DNA of 61,386 nucleotides from Methanotorris formicicus Mc-S-70 (GCF_000243455.1 NZ_AGJL01000003.1:1-61386), one strand, 5' to 3'; counted from the first letter of the stretch, positions 17,746-28,362 are shown. Notes: a model not told the origin generated them from the sequence alone. A program made the numbers and translations.

Positions 17746-18699
17746 ATGATTGACAAGAGTATTATTGATGAAATGTATAAAGAAGGTTATAGAATTGCTC
17801 AGTATGGTATATACTCAAAAAAGTCAAAACCCTATAAAACCTTTAAAATTCCCGTTGATGCGGGGCTTGGCTGTCCAAATAAGGAGAATGGCGGATGCAT
17901 ATTTTGTCCAAAAATGGGTAGGCCTATTGCTGTTAAATATTGCAACGTAAAATACCCACTAAAAGAGCAAATCGAAATGCAAATGAAAAAACAAAAGGAT
18001 AAAGGCATTGAGAAGTTTTATATCTACTTCTACCCAGGAACAAACACTTATGCTGATTTGGAAACACTAAAAGAACTTTGGGATTTTGCACTATCTTATG
18101 ATGATGTTATTGGACTATCTATTGGAACAAGACCAGATTGCTTAGAAAAGGAGAAATTGGATATTTTAGGGGAGTATGTTAAGGAAGGATATGAAATTTG
18201 GATTGATTTGGGCATTCAAACCATGCATCAAAAAACACTCGAACTTTTAAATAGAAAACATAATGTCTCAGATACAATAAAGGCAATAAAGGAATGTAAA
18301 AAAAGGAATATTTTGGTTTGTGGTCATGTGATCTTAGGTCTTCCAAATGAAACATGGAATGAAATGATGGAAACTGCAAGGATTTTATCCATTTTAGGGA
18401 TTGATGCATTAAAAATTTATCCTCTTGTTGTTGTAAAAAATACAAAATTAGAGGAGATGTATTGGAGAGGAGAGTATAGAACACTCGATGAGAAACAATA
18501 CATCAACTTAGTTTGTGATTTTTTAGAGAATCTCTCCCCTCATGTTTTAATTCAAAGAATTTCAAAAGATAAGGTTCCAGAAGATATAAAAGTATCGCCT
18601 GAATGGACATTGGGTAGGTTGAGGATATTAAATGAAGTAAATAAAGAATTAGAAAGAAGAAACAGTAGGCAAGGGGCAAAATATACTTATGACACATAG
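17746..18699 (+). CDS. Radical SAM protein, YhcC/YtqA (TIGR01212) family
   Basis: 317 residues. A cysteine-rich segment DAGLGCPNKENGGCIFC binds the 4Fe-4S cluster, with the CxxC pair in CIFCP. The barrel continues with YFYPGTNTYAD and GLSIGTRPDCL. Radical SAM proteins of this Elp3-related family lack an established role in archaea. It is transcribed away from pheS; the 250-base intergenic region carries both promoters. Confidence 0.85.
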   Translation: MIDKSIIDEMYKEGYRIAQYGIYSKKSKPYKTFKIPVDAGLGCPNKENGGCIFCPKMGRPIAVKYCNVKYPLKEQIEMQMKKQKDKGIEKFYIYFYPGTNTYADLETLKELWDFALSYDDVIGLSIGTRPDCLEKEKLDILGEYVKEGYEIWIDLGIQTMHQKTLELLNRKHNVSDTIKAIKECKKRNILVCGHVILGLPNETWNEMMETARILSILGIDALKIYPLVVVKNTKLEEMYWRGEYRTLDEKQYINLVCDFLENLSPHVLIQRISKDKVPEDIKVSPEWTLGRLRILNEVNKELERRNSRQGAKYTYDT

Positions 18700-18951
18700 T
18701 TATATAAAATTCTACAAATTTTATTTAAGAAATTAAAAAAATAAAGTTTTAATGTCGTGATAGTTAAATTCATAGATAAAATATAAATATGACAATCTAT
18801 CTTTATATTTTAGGTTAAAGTTTACTGCATACACACAAAAATTAGGGCAATATTTTAACTATTATTTAATGCAATTTTTGATAGTAATCAATCATTTACT
18901 AACTATTACGATTTTTACTTTCTATTTTATATAATATTTGTGAGGGATAGG

Positions 18952-20661
18952 ATGGTAAAGATAACCGACACTACTTTTAGAGATGCACATCAATCATTAA
19001 TGGCTACAAGGATGAGGACGGAAGACATGTTACCTGTTGCCGAGAGGATGGATGAAGTTGGATTCTATTCTATGGAAGTTTGGGGTGGTGCAACATTTGA
19101 TGCATGTATTAGGTATTTAAATGAAGATCCTTGGGAAAGGTTGAGGGAGTTGAAAAAGAGGATCCAAAATACCCCTTTGCAAATGCTTTTAAGGGGGCAA
19201 AATTTGGTAGGATACAGGCATTATCCTGATGACATCGTGGAAAAATTCGTTCAAAAATCAGCGGAGAATGGGATTGATATTTTTAGGATATTTGATGCGT
19301 TGAATGATGTTAGGAACATGGAAACAGCAATAAAGACAGCAAAAAAATGTGATGCTCATGTTCAAGGTGCTATTAGTTATACAATAAGTCCAGTTCACAC
19401 GATAGAGCAATACGTGGAACTTGCAAAAAGATTGGAAGAACTTGGATGCGATTCTATATGTATAAAAGACATGGCTGGACTTTTGAGACCATTTGAAGCA
19501 AAAGAATTAATTACAAGATTAAAAGAGGAAGTTTCAGTTCCTATTCAATTGCACAGCCACTGCACAAGTGGAATAGCCCCAATGACATACTTTGCCGCTA
19601 TTGAGGCAGGGGTTGATGTAATCGATTGTGCAATGTCTCCATTTGCAATGGGGACTTCTCAACCTCCAACAGAAAGTATTGTTGCAGCATTGAAGGGAAC
19701 TAAATACGATACAGGATTGGATTTGAAGTTATTGGAAGATATTAGAAAATACTTTGAAGAAGTTAGGGAAAAATACAAGTGTTTAATAAACCCAATCTCA
19801 GAGAGGGTAGATGCAAGAATCCTCTTATATCAAGTTCCTGGAGGAATGTTGTCAAACCTCGTTTCCCAATTAAAGGAGCAGAATGCATTGGATAAATTTG
19901 AAGAGGTTTTAGAGGAGATTCCAAGAGTTAGAAAAGATCTTGGTTACCCACCACTCGTAACCCCAACATCCCAAATTGTTGGAACCCAGGCAGTTATGAA
20001 CGTTTTAACTGAAGAAAGATATAAGATTATTACAAATGAAGTTGTAAATTATGTAAAAGGATTCTATGGAAAACCACCTGCTCCAATAAGCAAAGAGTTA
20101 ATGAAGAGGGTTTTGGAAGAGGGAGAGAAACCAATAACATGCAGGCCTGCTGATTTGTTAGAGCCGGAGTATGAGAAGAGAAAGAAAGAGGCTTTAGAAA
20201 AAGGTATTGTAAAGAAAGAAGAGGATATTTTAACTTATGCATTATATCCACAAATTGCTGTGAAGTTTTTGAGAGGGGAATTGAAAGCAGAGCCAATACC
20301 AAAAGAAAAGGATGTATCCAAATTCATGGAGGTTCCAACGGAGTATGTTGTTGAAGTTGATGGAGAGGTGTTCAATGTTAAAATTGAACCAGTTTGGGGA
20401 ACTGAATTGAAAGAAAAGAAAGAAATAATAACTGCTGAAACCGAAGGGGCTGTTTTATCTCCATTTAGAGGAATGATTACAAAGATAAAAGTTAAAGAAG
20501 GTGATGAAGTCAAAAAGGGAGATGTAATTGCTATATTAGAGGCAATGAAGATGGAGAATCCAATTGAAAGTCCAGTAGATGGTAAGGTTGAGAAGATATT
20601 GGTTCATGAAGGGCAATCTGTGAATGTTGGGGAAGTAGTAATGATAATCAAAATAAATTAA
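18952..20661 (+). CDS. pycB: Pyruvate carboxylase subunit B
   Basis: Carboxyl-transferase and biotin-carrier subunit of the two-subunit pyruvate carboxylase of methanogens, which makes oxaloacetate. 569 residues. It starts with TDTTFRDAHQSLMATRM and has metal-site histidines in LHSHCTSG. A biotinyl domain closes the protein with EAMKMENP, the lysine lying 36 residues from the end. ATG 18952 is spaced well from GTGAGG; the GTG at 18940 is part of that site. Confidence 0.95.
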   Translation: MVKITDTTFRDAHQSLMATRMRTEDMLPVAERMDEVGFYSMEVWGGATFDACIRYLNEDPWERLRELKKRIQNTPLQMLLRGQNLVGYRHYPDDIVEKFVQKSAENGIDIFRIFDALNDVRNMETAIKTAKKCDAHVQGAISYTISPVHTIEQYVELAKRLEELGCDSICIKDMAGLLRPFEAKELITRLKEEVSVPIQLHSHCTSGIAPMTYFAAIEAGVDVIDCAMSPFAMGTSQPPTESIVAALKGTKYDTGLDLKLLEDIRKYFEEVREKYKCLINPISERVDARILLYQVPGGMLSNLVSQLKEQNALDKFEEVLEEIPRVRKDLGYPPLVTPTSQIVGTQAVMNVLTEERYKIITNEVVNYVKGFYGKPPAPISKELMKRVLEEGEKPITCRPADLLEPEYEKRKKEALEKGIVKKEEDILTYALYPQIAVKFLRGELKAEPIPKEKDVSKFMEVPTEYVVEVDGEVFNVKIEPVWGTELKEKKEIITAETEGAVLSPFRGMITKIKVKEGDEVKKGDVIAILEAMKMENPIESPVDGKVEKILVHEGQSVNVGEVVMIIKIN

Positions 20662-20725
20662 TTTTTTTGTATATATTTGATACGTTCTTTTTTATTGTAA
20701 AATTAAATTTATTTTGGTGAGATAC

Positions 20726-22240
20726 ATGTTCGAAAAAGTATTGATAGCAAATAGGGGAGAAATTGCTGTAAGGATTATAAGGGCTTGTAAAGAGTTGGGC
20801 ATAAAAACTGTTGCTATTTATTCTGAGGCGGATGAACACTCCCTCTATACATCCCTTGCTGATGAATGCTACTGCATCGGCCCCCCTCCAGCATTGAAGA
20901 GTTATTTAAATATAAATGCAATATTAAACGTTGCTGAAAAAGCAGGGGTTGATGCTATCCATCCAGGTTATGGATTTTTGTCTGAAAATGCAAACTTTGC
21001 AAGGGAATGTAAAAAGAGGGGCTTTGAATTTATAGGGCCTTCTCCAGAGGCAATAGAGGCAATGGGGAGTAAGATAAACGCAAAAAGAATTATGAAAAAA
21101 GCAGGAGTTCCGGTTCTTCCAGGAAGGGAAGAGCCAATAGAAACTGAAGAAGAGGCTGTAGAGGTTGCAGAGGAGATAGGATATCCAGTTATAATCAAGG
21201 CCTCTGCTGGTGGGGGCGGCATGGGAATGAGTGTTGCCTATAACAAAGAAGAATTAATTGAAAAAATAGGATCCACAAAGTCAATAGCAAAAAGTGCATT
21301 TGGTGACGCTACAATATTTATTGAGAAATATTTGGAAAAGCCAAGGCACATTGAGATTCAGATTCTTGGAGATAAGTATGGAAATATGATTCACTTAGGG
21401 GATAGAGAGTGTTCAATTCAAAGGAGACACCAAAAGTTGATAGAGGAGGCCCCATCACCAATAATGACGGAGGATTTAAGAGAGAAAATGGGGGAGGCGG
21501 CAGTAAGGGCTGGAAAGGCAATAAATTATTACAGTGCAGGGACTGTTGAGTTCTTATACAATGATGGGGAGTTCTACTTTTTGGAGATGAATACAAGGAT
21601 TCAAGTAGAGCATCCAATAACGGAAATGATAACTGGAGTTGATATTGTAAAAGAAATGATAAAAATAGCTTCTGGGGAGGAACTTTCTATTAAACAGGAG
21701 GACGTTGTATTTAGGGGGCATGCAATAGAGTGTAGGATAAATGCAGAAGATGCCATAAATGACTTTGTCCCATGTCCAGGAAAGATTAAGGCCTATAGAT
21801 CTCCAGGAGGTCCTGGAATTAGGTTGGATAGTGGAGTTTATAGGGGGGCTGAAATACCGCCATACTACGATTCATTGATATCAAAACTTGTAGCATATGG
21901 AAGAGATAGGAATGAGGCTATTGCAAGGATGAGAAGGGCATTATCTGAGTATATAATTATTGGAGTTACTACAAATATCCCATTCCATAGGGCGGTTATG
22001 GAGGAAGAGGACTTTATAAAAGGAAATCTCTCAACCCACTACGTTGAGGAACATTGGGGGGTTTTAAAAGATAGGATACTTAAGTATGCGATAGAGGCTA
22101 AGGAATTGGATAAATTATTTATTGAAAAAGTATTTCAAGATAATAAGAAAGTTGCAGCGATTGTTGGGGGCTTAAATGCCTACATATCTCGCATTATAGC
22201 CAATAACAACAAAGAAAAAGATAAATATGGCGGGGAGTAA
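20726..22240 (+). CDS. pycA: Pyruvate carboxylase subunit A (biotin carboxylase)
   Basis: 504-residue ATP-grasp biotin carboxylase. It begins with [20 protein letters not shown]. The ATP-binding loop [12 protein letters not shown], the [18 protein letters not shown] segment and [11 protein letters not shown] are all present. ATG 20726 has GGTGA five bases upstream. It follows pycB by 64 bases and is probably co-transcribed. Confidence 0.96.
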   Translation: MFEKVLIANRGEIAVRIIRACKELGIKTVAIYSEADEHSLYTSLADECYCIGPPPALKSYLNINAILNVAEKAGVDAIHPGYGFLSENANFARECKKRGFEFIGPSPEAIEAMGSKINAKRIMKKAGVPVLPGREEPIETEEEAVEVAEEIGYPVIIKASAGGGGMGMSVAYNKEELIEKIGSTKSIAKSAFGDATIFIEKYLEKPRHIEIQILGDKYGNMIHLGDRECSIQRRHQKLIEEAPSPIMTEDLREKMGEAAVRAGKAINYYSAGTVEFLYNDGEFYFLEMNTRIQVEHPITEMITGVDIVKEMIKIASGEELSIKQEDVVFRGHAIECRINAEDAINDFVPCPGKIKAYRSPGGPGIRLDSGVYRGAEIPPYYDSLISKLVAYGRDRNEAIARMRRALSEYIIIGVTTNIPFHRAVMEEEDFIKGNLSTHYVEEHWGVLKDRILKYAIEAKELDKLFIEKVFQDNKKVAAIVGGLNAYISRIIANNNKEKDKYGGE

Positions 22241-22280
22241 TTATATTTTAATATTTAAATTTGTTTATATTAATCGAAAA

Positions 22281-22290
22281 CTTTATATAC
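22281..22290 (+). promoter_or_regulatory. Promoter of tRNA-Val
   Basis: CTTTATATAC lies about 40 bases before the mature tRNA, which leaves a short leader of roughly a dozen bases. Confidence 0.6.
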
Positions 22291-22324
22291 CACTTTGTTA
22301 ATTTTTAATTTGTAGTTAAGTCGT

Positions 22325-22401
22325 GGGCTCGTGGTCTAGATGGCTATGATGCCGCCCTGACACGGCGGTGGTCGGGAGTTCGAATCTCCCCGAGCCCACC
22401 A
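22325..22401 (+). tRNA. tRNA-Val (anticodon GAC), CCA encoded
   Basis: Acceptor arms GGGCTCG at 22325-22331 and CGAGCCC at 22391-22397 pair perfectly and are followed by A and an encoded CCA. The anticodon arm is CCGCC-CTGACAC-GGCGG, giving anticodon GAC for valine. The T arm GGGAG-TTCGAAT-CTCCC is standard. No intron is seen. The gene lies between pycA and hemC. Confidence 0.96.
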
Positions 22402-22478
22402 TTTTTATTTATTTTGGAAGTTTATATCCATATATTTGAATTAATAAATTAATAGGTTTAAAAAATAAAAATAAATAG

Positions 22479-23375
22479 TTATTTCAACAACATCCCAACT
22501 TCCATACCAAGTTTTTTTGCACGTTCAACATCATCAATACTACAACTAATTTCTTTTTTTTCTCTTTTAATTTTTCCATCCTCTACAACAGCACATTCAA
22601 GTTCTAACTTTTTCAATTTCTCATCATATTTTGCAAGAGATCCAAACGGAGCCTGACAGCCCCCACCATACTCCCTTAAGGCAAATCTTTCAGCAGTAAC
22701 TTCTAAGAAAGTTTTTTTATCATTTATCTTTTTCAAGATATCTATGATTTCCCAATCATTCTTCCTTACTGCTATACCTATAGCCCCTTGGGCAGGGGAT
22801 GGTAATATATTTAATCTCTTAAAGTTAAATTCCTCATTTAAATTTATTTTAAGCCTTCTTATTCCTGCCTCTGCTAAGACGATGGCATCGTATTCATTGT
22901 TTCTCAACTTATTCAAACGTGTATCGACATTTCCTCTTAAAAGTTTTATCTCAATGTTTGGATACATTATCTTTAAAAATTCTTTCCTTCTTATACTTGA
23001 TGTTCCAACAACAATTTTTTCCTTTCCATTCAAAAATCCCTCAACTTTTTCATTATCTTTATTCCAAATAATCAAATCATGATAACTTTCCCTCTTAGGC
23101 ATTGCGGCGATTATTAAATTCTCATTCCATACAGTTGGGACGTCTTTTAAACTATGAACTGCTATATCTATCTCGTTATTTAACATTGCCAAATCAAGTT
23201 CTTTTGTAAAAACACCAATCCCCAATTCAGAAAGTTTTTTATTTTGAATCTTGTCTCCAAAAGTCTTTATTATTTTAATCTCAGTTTCCACCCCTTCATT
23301 TTTTAGTAAATCAGCAACTTGGTATGTTTGAGTTAATGCTAGCTTACTTCCTCTCGTCCCAATAATTACCTTCAA
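22479..23375 (-). CDS. hemC: Porphobilinogen deaminase (hydroxymethylbilane synthase)
   Basis: Builds the linear tetrapyrrole for F430, cobamides and sirohaem. 298 residues beginning VIIGTRGSKLALTQT. The dipyrromethane cofactor cysteine sits in EYGGGCQAPFGS. The substrate-binding arginines lie around VGTSSIRRKE and LLRGNVDTRL. The best start is TTG at 23375, five bases after GGTGGT; the GTG at 23384 overlaps that site. Confidence 0.94.
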   Translation of the reverse strand: MKVIIGTRGSKLALTQTYQVADLLKNEGVETEIKIIKTFGDKIQNKKLSELGIGVFTKELDLAMLNNEIDIAVHSLKDVPTVWNENLIIAAMPKRESYHDLIIWNKDNEKVEGFLNGKEKIVVGTSSIRRKEFLKIMYPNIEIKLLRGNVDTRLNKLRNNEYDAIVLAEAGIRRLKINLNEEFNFKRLNILPSPAQGAIGIAVRKNDWEIIDILKKINDKKTFLEVTAERFALREYGGGCQAPFGSLAKYDEKLKKLELECAVVEDGKIKREKKEISCSIDDVERAKKLGMEVGMLLK

Positions 23376-23437
23376 AAATACCACCTTTTTTAATTATAGT
23401 TGTTTGTAAATTTTAACTAAAATTTTATTTATATATA

Positions 23438-23630
23438 CAGTATCTCCGAACATCATAATGAACTATAAAAAAGTTAATATTTGATAATAATCAACCAATA
23501 TTATTCAATAAAAAATAGGGGGTGAGTCATATAATGCGAAGAATTGCCATGCGGTGGAAGTTATTTCAGCCTTTAACGATTTTATTAATTAAAACAATTC
23601 AAATTGTCTAATACATATTCGGAGATACTG
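23438..23630 (+). mobile_element. Miniature copy (193 bp) of the window-flanking insertion sequence
   Basis: Ends are CAGTATCTCCGAA at 23438-23450 and TTCGGAGATACTG at 23618-23630, exact inverted repeats. The first roughly 60 bases resemble the left end at 61184 and the last roughly 25 resemble the right end at 112-136, so this is an internally deleted copy. It carries no transposase. The flanking bases are TA on both sides, which may be the target duplication. It occupies most of the 345-base gap between hemC and the next gene. Confidence 0.85.
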
Positions 23631-23720
23631 TATTAAAATTTAGGAAAGTGTCCATTAATAAGTATATCCATTTTATAGTACTGTGAAACACCTTAGTTTC
23701 ATATCAACATAAAAACATTG

Positions 23721-25562
23721 TTACTTCCTAAAATAAATGCTATCGAACTCTATATTCTTAATCAATTTCCAAGTATTTTCATCTAAAATGTGCATCTCCA
23801 ATGGAGAGAATGTATATAAGTAGTTGTTTATAAACAAAGATCTTAAAACGATGGTTTTATGTACGTCATCTTTAACCATCATTATCTCATTATTCTCAAC
23901 TTTAAATATATAAGCATGCTTATTAACTGGAAAGAAGAAGATTTTATATTTTTCATCCCATAGAAATGCATGATAATCTCTCAACGTAGGGCTCCAATAC
24001 TCATCCAATTTGTACTTATCAATCTCTTTTGGATTCTCCAAATCAGAAATATCAAACAAAGAAATCTTTAATTTTCCATCATCATCCCTACCGATACCAA
24101 TAAATAAGTTATTTCCAATTGGATGTAGGTAAGTTGAATATCCGGGAATTTTTAATTTGCCCAAAACTTTTGGATCTTTTGGATATCTCAAATCAATAAC
24201 CAACAATGGATCTGTTTCTTTATAGGTTACTACATAAGCCTTATCTCCCATAAACCTAACTGCATAAATCCTTTCCCCTTTTTCTAATCCCGTGAGTTTT
24301 CCAACAACATTTAGATTTTCATCTAAAACAAAGATATTATTGGTCATTCTATCCTTGAATCTCCAATCTCCAATAGTTGTTGCTACTCTTAAATATCCTT
24401 TATATTCGTCCATTGCAAAGTTATTTAAAAGATGCCCACTAACTTTTCCACTCTTCACTTCAAAGTTATCTAAGTTAACTTTAACTATCCCAGTGAGTTC
24501 ATATTCTTCCCAGTGTTCTTCCAAATAATTTTCAAAATCATTCTGCAAATTTTTCATTAAGTTGTGTCTATCTTCAGATGGTAGTGAGTTTAGATATTTG
24601 TTGATGGTTTCGGTTATTTCAATAAATTTTGCCCTCTCTCCGAAGTCCTTATTTTCAATGACTCTTTTTATCTTATCAACCACGTCTTCTGGGAAATATT
24701 TGCCTGCATTTTCTTTTAAAAACTCAAGCATTAGTTTCTCTTCATTTGTTTTTAGATGGTAAGCAAAGTATAGGTTATTCTTTGACATGTATAAGGTTGT
24801 TCTGTAAGAACTAGTAATTGCTATTGAGCTTTCAACCTTTCCATCTTCTATATTTATTTTGCCTATTATATAGGTTATATCAAAATTCCTTATGTAGATT
24901 GGAGGAGGTATGGGGATGTAGTATTTATCATATCCGATTCTATATCCATTCCATATAATTGGGCATTCAACAGAGTTTTTTCTAACAACTAAGTATATTG
25001 TGTTGTTGTATAACCTTGAATCTATATAACTTCCATTTAAGTTCATCTGCCAAATTATTTTTGGATATTTTGGATTTGAAACATCATAAGAGATTATTTT
25101 ATGCCTACCAATAATTATCAATGTGTTATTTATCAAATAGAGATTTCCACTTTGGGAGATATTGTTTATTACCCCTGCCTCCTCTGGTGGTAAGGGATTA
25201 ATTAAATAACTCTTTCTATGAGAAAAAACTATAATTTTCCCATTTGTTTTTAATATGTCTGCTTCGTCAACATCCTTAACTTGAACATTCGTTTCCGAGT
25301 ATCTTTCTGATTCTTTAACACCAGTAGACTTTGCATCAGATACTGCCACTGCCTGTTCACCTGTATACCTAAGTCCTCCAACATAGTATCCATCTCCCTC
25401 AAGATTATTCTTAAACTCTTCAAATTTTAGTTTAGATTCAGCGGGAGTTAGTTTAAAGTCCCAATTTTTTTCCTTTATTTCTTCTTTATCCTTCTCAAAA
25501 CAACCACAAATTAGGGATAAAATCAATAGTATGGATATCCCAAAAGTTATTAAATTTTTCAT
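23721..25562 (-). CDS. Secreted beta-propeller lipoprotein
   Basis: 613 residues with an N-terminal signal segment (ITFGISILLILSLICGC) ending in a possible lipobox cysteine at 21. The conserved VQVKDVDEADILKTNG segment identifies the archaeal/bacterial secreted beta-propeller family (PF09826). Repeated blade-like strands follow, for example YLHPIGNNLFIGIGRD. It is probably anchored outside the membrane. The function of the family is not known. It follows a membrane-anchored ArsR-like regulator on the same strand with a 70-base gap. Confidence 0.85.
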   Translation of the reverse strand: MKNLITFGISILLILSLICGCFEKDKEEIKEKNWDFKLTPAESKLKFEEFKNNLEGDGYYVGGLRYTGEQAVAVSDAKSTGVKESERYSETNVQVKDVDEADILKTNGKIIVFSHRKSYLINPLPPEEAGVINNISQSGNLYLINNTLIIIGRHKIISYDVSNPKYPKIIWQMNLNGSYIDSRLYNNTIYLVVRKNSVECPIIWNGYRIGYDKYYIPIPPPIYIRNFDITYIIGKINIEDGKVESSIAITSSYRTTLYMSKNNLYFAYHLKTNEEKLMLEFLKENAGKYFPEDVVDKIKRVIENKDFGERAKFIEITETINKYLNSLPSEDRHNLMKNLQNDFENYLEEHWEEYELTGIVKVNLDNFEVKSGKVSGHLLNNFAMDEYKGYLRVATTIGDWRFKDRMTNNIFVLDENLNVVGKLTGLEKGERIYAVRFMGDKAYVVTYKETDPLLVIDLRYPKDPKVLGKLKIPGYSTYLHPIGNNLFIGIGRDDDGKLKISLFDISDLENPKEIDKYKLDEYWSPTLRDYHAFLWDEKYKIFFFPVNKHAYIFKVENNEIMMVKDDVHKTIVLRSLFINNYLYTFSPLEMHILDENTWKLIKNIEFDSIYFRK

Positions 25563-25633
25563 AATCCCACCAAATATTTAATTTTATAAATTATTTTATT
25601 TTAAAAATATAAAAGAGTTTTCAAATTGTTCGG

Positions 25634-26080
25634 TTACTTCCGAATGATTTTATAAGTAAGATAACCGATAAAAATTAATAAAATAATAGAAATTCCTAAA
25701 AAAGATAAGAATAAGATATCTTGATGGAAACCTACTTTAGTATATGAGTTGGCAACTGATTTTGAAAGAACATGAACTTCTTTTGTTCTTATCCCTCTTA
25801 AATAGTAAACCCATATTCCAATTAATGTAAATATACTCCCAAGTATTAAAATTAATGACTCTAAGTTCTCTAAAACCTTCTTTCCCTTATCTGTTATTTT
25901 ATAATAAACCCACTTGCTATAACTCTCTTTTTCAACTAGTCCCATTTTATATAATACATTCAAATGCTCACTTATTGTTGATTTTGATTTACCTAATTTT
26001 TCTGATAATTCAGAAACAGTATAATTCCTTTCATTCAATAATTTTAGAATATCAATTTTTGTTTTTAATATTCTCATCAT
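25634..26080 (-). CDS. ArsR-type winged-helix regulator with two membrane helices
   Basis: 148 residues. The N-terminal 70 residues form a winged helix ([19 protein letters not shown]). Two hydrophobic helices follow at about 79-97 ([19 protein letters not shown]) and 123-145. The protein therefore probably binds DNA at the membrane face. Its start overlaps the stop of the upstream ATP pyrophosphatase gene by four bases (ATGA), so the two are translationally coupled. The signal it senses is unknown. Confidence 0.82.
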   Translation of the reverse strand: MMRILKTKIDILKLLNERNYTVSELSEKLGKSKSTISEHLNVLYKMGLVEKESYSKWVYYKITDKGKKVLENLESLILILGSIFTLIGIWVYYLRGIRTKEVHVLSKSVANSYTKVGFHQDILFLSFLGISIILLIFIGYLTYKIIRK

Positions 26081-26745
26081 TTATCCACCAATTTGGCATC
26101 CTTAACAATATAAACCCCACTTATACCATCCCAAATAATTTCATAATCAACCACTTCAATCCTCTTTTTAAAAAATGGTGCATCAAATACAAATGTCTCC
26201 GCTTCCCCCCCTTCAAATGCCTTATTTATTTGGTATTTTTCACAAATCTTTAATAATTTATCAATATTCTCTTCCGTAATCCTTTTACCAAGCCATTCCT
26301 TCCCTAAACCATAGGCAGAAACCCCCACTATCCTAACATCAAAGAACTTTGCAACATCTCTTAAAATCAACTCCTGATTTTTATGCCATAAGGGAGCAAA
26401 GGATTTTATCCCAATCTCTTCACATATATGGTCGATTCTTGTTCTTTGGTATTCGCTTGCCAATGCTCCACTCACAACTCCATCTATATCTAACTTCTCT
26501 AAAACCTTTTTTAAATCTAATACCTCTTTCTCTTTTTCCCCTTTTGTATAAACCCTTACCAAAGGAATACCAACACTTTCAGAAATAAGATCCGTGAGTT
26601 CAACGTTTGGAATGTGGAACATGTAACTCTCTTTATTTTTTGAAATGACATTTACCAAATACTTAACTTCCCAACCTTGATGTAATGCCCACCAAAGAGC
26701 ATAGGTTGAATCTTTTCCTCCTGAATACAGAGAAGCAACCTTCAT
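26077..26745 (-). CDS. Diphthine-ammonia ligase-type ATP pyrophosphatase (Dph6 family)
   Basis: 222 residues of the N-type ATP pyrophosphatase family. The ATP loop is [14 protein letters not shown], and further family stretches are [15 protein letters not shown] and [17 protein letters not shown]. Members act in the last amidation step of diphthamide on elongation factor 2. ATG at 26745 is preferred over the GTG at 26757. Confidence 0.87.
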   Translation of the reverse strand: MKVASLYSGGKDSTYALWWALHQGWEVKYLVNVISKNKESYMFHIPNVELTDLISESVGIPLVRVYTKGEKEKEVLDLKKVLEKLDIDGVVSGALASEYQRTRIDHICEEIGIKSFAPLWHKNQELILRDVAKFFDVRIVGVSAYGLGKEWLGKRITEENIDKLLKICEKYQINKAFEGGEAETFVFDAPFFKKRIEVVDYEIIWDGISGVYIVKDAKLVDK

Positions 26746-26939
26746 AATTCCACTCACTTATGCTTTATTTTATTGTTTTTTAAAGAAAATAAATTTATGT
26801 AAAGATTTCATAGTTATAGCCATTTTGCAATCAAACGACAATCCTAATAAATCCGATAATATTTTACAACGTAAACGATTATATTCTATTTGACATTTAA
26901 ATTTAGTGTTGTTTTAATTGTTGAAATCAATCCGTAAAG

Positions 26940-26947
26940 TATATATA
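26940..26947 (+). promoter_or_regulatory. TATA box of glnA
   Basis: TATATATA predicts transcription start near 26968, inside the first NrpR operator. Confidence 0.7.
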
Positions 26948-26956
26948 GATAGTTTA

Positions 26957-26970
26957 GGAAATAAATTTCC
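26957..26970 (+). promoter_or_regulatory. NrpR operator 1 of glnA
   Basis: GGAA-ATAAAT-TTCC matches the GGAA-N6-TTCC operator of the methanogen nitrogen repressor. It covers the predicted transcription start. Confidence 0.85.
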
Positions 26971-26978
26971 GATATGTT

Positions 26979-26992
26979 GGAAATAGTTTTCC
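26979..26992 (+). promoter_or_regulatory. NrpR operator 2 of glnA
   Basis: GGAA-ATAGTT-TTCC is the second operator, 22 bases from the first centre to centre, about two helical turns. Tandem operators on one face of the helix fit cooperative binding as known for nitrogen genes of Methanococcus. Confidence 0.85.
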
Positions 26993-27015
26993 GACCATAA
27001 CAAGGGGGTCAAAAG

Positions 27016-28362
27016 ATGAGTGACATAGAAAAGGTAATACAATTTGTAAAGGAAAATGGCGTTAAATTCTTAAGATTCCAGTTTGTTGACATTTTAGGAT
27101 TCCCAAAGAATGTTGCATACCCAATAAAAGAAGGGGAAAAGGGATTGGATGAATTAAGAGACATTTTAGAAAATGGAGTTTACTTTGACGGTTCCTCAAT
27201 TGCAGGATTTGTTGGAATTCAAGAATCCGATATGATTTTAAAGCCTGATGTTTCAACATTCTCAGTTCTTCCATGGAGACCAAATGAAAAATGCGTAGCA
27301 AGAGTTATCTGTGATGTTTACAGAACAGAAGGAAAACCATTTGAAGGAGATCCAAGAAGTTGTTTAAAGAAAATATTGGATGAATTAAAAGAAGAAATGA
27401 ATGGGGAGTACTTCGTTGGTCCAGAACCAGAGTTTTTCATATTAAAGAGAGACCCACATAACCCACACAAATGGGTTCCTGCTGACGATGGTGGATACTT
27501 TGATGTCGAGCCATTAGACGAAGCACCAGACATTAGAAGAGACATCGTCCTTGCATTAGAAAACCTTGGTTTCCATGTTGAGGCATCCCACCACGAAGTC
27601 GCTCCAGGACAGCATGAAGTTGACTTCAAATTTGACAATGCATTAAAAACAGCAGATAGTGTTGTAACATTCAAAACAACAATCAAAGCAATTGCTTACA
27701 AGCATGGTTTAAAGGCAACATTCATGCCAAAACCATTCTTTGGAATGAACGGAAACGGTATGCACTGCCACCAAAGTGTCTGGCTTAATGGAGAACCTTC
27801 ATTCTACGACCCAGATGCAAAATACCAATTAAGTGAAACCTGTATGCAATACATCGCAGGTATATTAAACCACGCTAAGGCAATCGTTGCAATTACAAAC
27901 CCAACAGTTAACTCATACAAGAGATTAGTTCCAGGTTATGAGGCTCCTGTAAACATCGCATGGGCAAACAAAAACAGAAGTGCTATCATTAGAGTTCCTG
28001 CAGCAAGAGGAAAAGGTACAAGAATTGAGTTCAGAGCTCCAGACCCAACATGCAACCCATACTTAGCATTCACAGTAATGCTTGCTGCAGGATTAGATGG
28101 AATTAAGAAGAAGATGGAAGCTCCAGAACCAGTTGAGAAGAACATCTTCAAGATGGGTGAAGAAGAGAAGAAACAACTTGGAATTGAATCAGTTCCATCC
28201 AACTTGAAAGAAGCATTAGATGAATTAGAATGCGACGAAGTATTGCAAAAAGCATTAGGTAATCACATCTACGAAAACTTCATGGAAATTAAGAGAGAAG
28301 AATGGGATGGATTCAGAACTTCAATTACAAACTGGGAGTTGGACAACTACTTGATATACTAA
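27016..28362 (+). CDS. glnA: Glutamine synthetase type I
   Basis: 448 residues; joins ammonia to glutamate. The beta-grasp start LRFQFVDILGFPKN, the YFDGSSIAGF loop, metal ligands in GPEPEFFI and the ATP-site region HCHQSVW and NPTVNSYKRLVPGYEAP are all visible. A GGGGGT ribosome site precedes the ATG. Two NrpR operators control it. No adenylylation tyrosine motif was identified. Confidence 0.97.
   Translation: MSDIEKVIQFVKENGVKFLRFQFVDILGFPKNVAYPIKEGEKGLDELRDILENGVYFDGSSIAGFVGIQESDMILKPDVSTFSVLPWRPNEKCVARVICDVYRTEGKPFEGDPRSCLKKILDELKEEMNGEYFVGPEPEFFILKRDPHNPHKWVPADDGGYFDVEPLDEAPDIRRDIVLALENLGFHVEASHHEVAPGQHEVDFKFDNALKTADSVVTFKTTIKAIAYKHGLKATFMPKPFFGMNGNGMHCHQSVWLNGEPSFYDPDAKYQLSETCMQYIAGILNHAKAIVAITNPTVNSYKRLVPGYEAPVNIAWANKNRSAIIRVPAARGKGTRIEFRAPDPTCNPYLAFTVMLAAGLDGIKKKMEAPEPVEKNIFKMGEEEKKQLGIESVPSNLKEALDELECDEVLQKALGNHIYENFMEIKREEWDGFRTSITNWELDNYLIY

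Noticed and set aside
18923-18952. TATA-like stretch close to pycB as evidence of a leaderless transcript
   Set aside because: A good ribosome site (GTGAGG) lies between it and the ATG, which argues for a leader from an upstream start.
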